Source: Methylocystaceae bacterium (GTDB lineage: Bacteria; Pseudomonadota; Alphaproteobacteria; Rhizobiales; Beijerinckiaceae). Taken from it: 7,254 bases of DNA. The position numbers and the translations under genes were made by a program. Below, piece after piece: positions 6,331 through 7,254 of the stretch; the stretch's first letter is position 1; each line of letters begins with the position of its first letter. Location: contig PLZT01000209.1 of the NCBI GenBank assembly GCA_003152255.1, forward strand, positions 1 to 7,254, given 5' to 3'. A model generated the notes under the pieces. The model was not told the origin of the DNA and searched no databases. It was given only the letters and a program-made list of their open reading frames with translations.

Positions 6331-7254
6331 GAATCCACGGAGCGGCGCAATTTCCTTCGACCCATTCGAATCAGGCCCGGACGAACTGGGCGCCTCGAAA
6401 GCGCGCGGCGTCGCCATCTCCCTGGCGGCGGGCGGCCTCGCCGTGTTCGTTGGAACCCTCGCGCCGCTGCTCCTCGCGCGGACGCGGGCCTCCCCGGAAT
6501 TCGAGCCCTTGCGGGTCAATTCCGAGCAGATGTGGCAATGGGTCGATGAAGGCGAGAATGCCTTGGCGCAAGCGGCGGAACATGCGGGTCGGTTCGAGCT
6601 TCAGCACGCCGTCGAGTTGCAGACCCAAATCGCTTCCGCGATGATTCTGGCGCTCGTCGTCTATTTTCTCTGGCTCGGCTTGCGCAACAGGCGCTTGCGC
6701 GGCTGGTCGCCGTTTTTTTGGATCGCCGGCGTCGGGTTGGTGTTTTTCGCGCCGACCTTCGCGCCGAGCCTCACGCCGGCGCGTCTGGACTATCTCGCGA
6801 CCTTTTGGATCGAAACGGAAGTCGCGCGTCGCGGCCAGGGCCACGCGCATATTCTCCCGCCCGACGGCTCGCTGATCGCGCGCGCCGTCGCCGCCGCGGT
6901 CGCCGCGGGCTTTCTGGCCCTGTGCGCGCATGATGTCGCTCATCGTCTGCGCGAAGCGCTTTGGGAATTTGGCTTTCTCGCGGACGACGACGAAGAATTC
7001 TCGCGGACGGCGCGATCCCGCGGCCGCGCGCGCTTCACGGCGGGACAAGGGAGGTCGGGCGAGTATATGGGCTCCTCCGACGCCGAGGACGCCGACGCCA
7101 GGGGTTTCGGCCACCGCGATCCAGCCGAGCTTGTCACGATGATGAGCAATCCCGAGGCGCGGGCCTGCGCCACTCTGGGCGTGCGGCTCGGCGCGAGCAA
7201 GGCCGAGATCGAGCGCGCCTATCGAACAAAAAGGCTCTTATCGCGTTGTTTGTT
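6305..7254 (+). CDS. Multi-pass membrane protein with C-terminal J-domain start, 3' partial and possibly disrupted
   Basis: The frame is open from 6302 to the window end (about 316 residues). I do not recognise a named family for the membrane part. Hydrophobic segments lie at about 36-58, 110-126, 134-152 and 190-208. A charged, glycine/aspartate-rich cytoplasmic-looking stretch follows (about 225-275). Then comes EARACATLGVRLGASKAEIERAYRTK (284-309, cited here by position and shortened to LGVRLGASKAEIERAYR as the key part), matching helices I-II of a J-domain. J-domains stimulate Hsp70 (DnaK) ATPase through an HPD motif nine residues after the Ala of AYR; here that site reads Arg-Cys-Leu, so the protein as seen could not work as a co-chaperone. 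GTG 6305 is the only normal start upstream of the first membrane segment, just after a stop at 6299, and has only a weak ribosome binding site. An ATT at 6350 with GGAG before it is a rare alternative. The gene overlaps the deacetylase end, implying translational coupling. Confidence 0.7.
   Translation, partial: MGGRFSRPENPRSGAISFDPFESGPDELGASKARGVAISLAAGGLAVFVGTLAPLLLARTRASPEFEPLRVNSEQMWQWVDEGENALAQAAEHAGRFELQHAVELQTQIASAMILALVVYFLWLGLRNRRLRGWSPFFWIAGVGLVFFAPTFAPSLTPARLDYLATFWIETEVARRGQGHAHILPPDGSLIARAVAAAVAAGFLALCAHDVAHRLREALWEFGFLADDDEEFSRTARSRGRARFTAGQGRSGEYMGSSDAEDADARGFGHRDPAELVTMMSNPEARACATLGVRLGASKAEIERAYRTKRLLSRCL
7233..7254. mobile_element. Possible left edge of an insertion sequence (ISL3-like GGCTCTT start), truncated by window end
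   Basis: From 7233 the sequence starts GGCTCTT, is AT-richer than the gene before it, and no longer encodes recognisable J-domain. Terminal repeats of ISL3-family elements commonly begin GGCTCTT or a close variant (recalled, not searched), and the family makes 8-base AT-rich target duplications; the eight bases before 7233 are AACAAAAA. Only 22 bases are visible and no transposase can be seen, so a low-quality contig end is an equal explanation. Confidence 0.25.

Noticed and set aside
5443..6519. Long minus-strand open frame (358 codons) opposite the deacetylase
   Set aside because: It is rich in Arg/Ala/Gly/Pro with no recognisable motif, and it covers a gene with intact NodB motifs. Such antisense frames are common in GC-rich coding DNA.
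6371..7114. Minus-strand open frame (247 codons) opposite the membrane J-protein
   Set aside because: The plus-strand frame has well-formed membrane helices and a J-domain start; the antisense frame is Arg/Gly-rich without motifs.

Overview
The window is GC-rich and its codon use suits an alphaproteobacterium. The gene set and protein style point to Hyphomicrobiales, perhaps a Methylocystis/Methylosinus-type methanotroph; this is a guess from sequence character, not a marker gene. There are no RNA genes and no CRISPR array. Almost every base lies in or between six protein genes, five of which read as an envelope or capsular/exopolysaccharide (EPS) locus.

Left part (1-1628, minus strand): a polyprenyl-phosphate sugar-1-phosphate transferase of the GumD/WcaJ type, cut by the left edge and carrying an apparent one-base deletion near 785. 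Just upstream of it in the same transcription unit is a short GumB/Wza-like outer-membrane export lipoprotein. A 176-base divergent intergenic region (1629-1804) then separates these from a plus-strand GumC/Wzz-type chain-length regulator (1805-3985). The C-terminal cytoplasmic domain of that regulator is a BY-kinase-like P-loop fold that has lost its Walker A lysine, its Walker B aspartate and any tyrosine tail. The three genes correspond to the GumB-GumC-GumD core of a Wzx/Wzy-type pathway: priming of the lipid carrier, length control in the inner membrane, and export through the outer membrane.

Middle part (4015-6330): a minus-strand FemAB/CelD-like GNAT-fold acyltransferase, convergent with the chain-length gene and divergent from a plus-strand NodB-type polysaccharide deacetylase. 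These would tailor the polymer or its precursors. The deacetylase start is fixed by a strong Shine-Dalgarno sequence that overlaps a perfect 6-5-6 dyad.

Right part (6305-7254): a plus-strand gene overlapping the deacetylase end. It encodes a multi-pass membrane protein with a C-terminal J-domain start. J-domain similarity stops abruptly at about 7232, before the HPD motif. The last 22 bases begin GGCTCTT and are AT-richer than their surroundings, which could be the edge of an insertion sequence (ISL3-like start) or a poor contig end.

The most unusual points are the frameshift in the priming transferase, the dead kinase domain fused to the chain-length regulator, the dyad over the deacetylase ribosome binding site, and the broken J-domain at the right edge. 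The polymerase, flippase and remaining glycosyltransferases needed for a complete pathway are not in the window.
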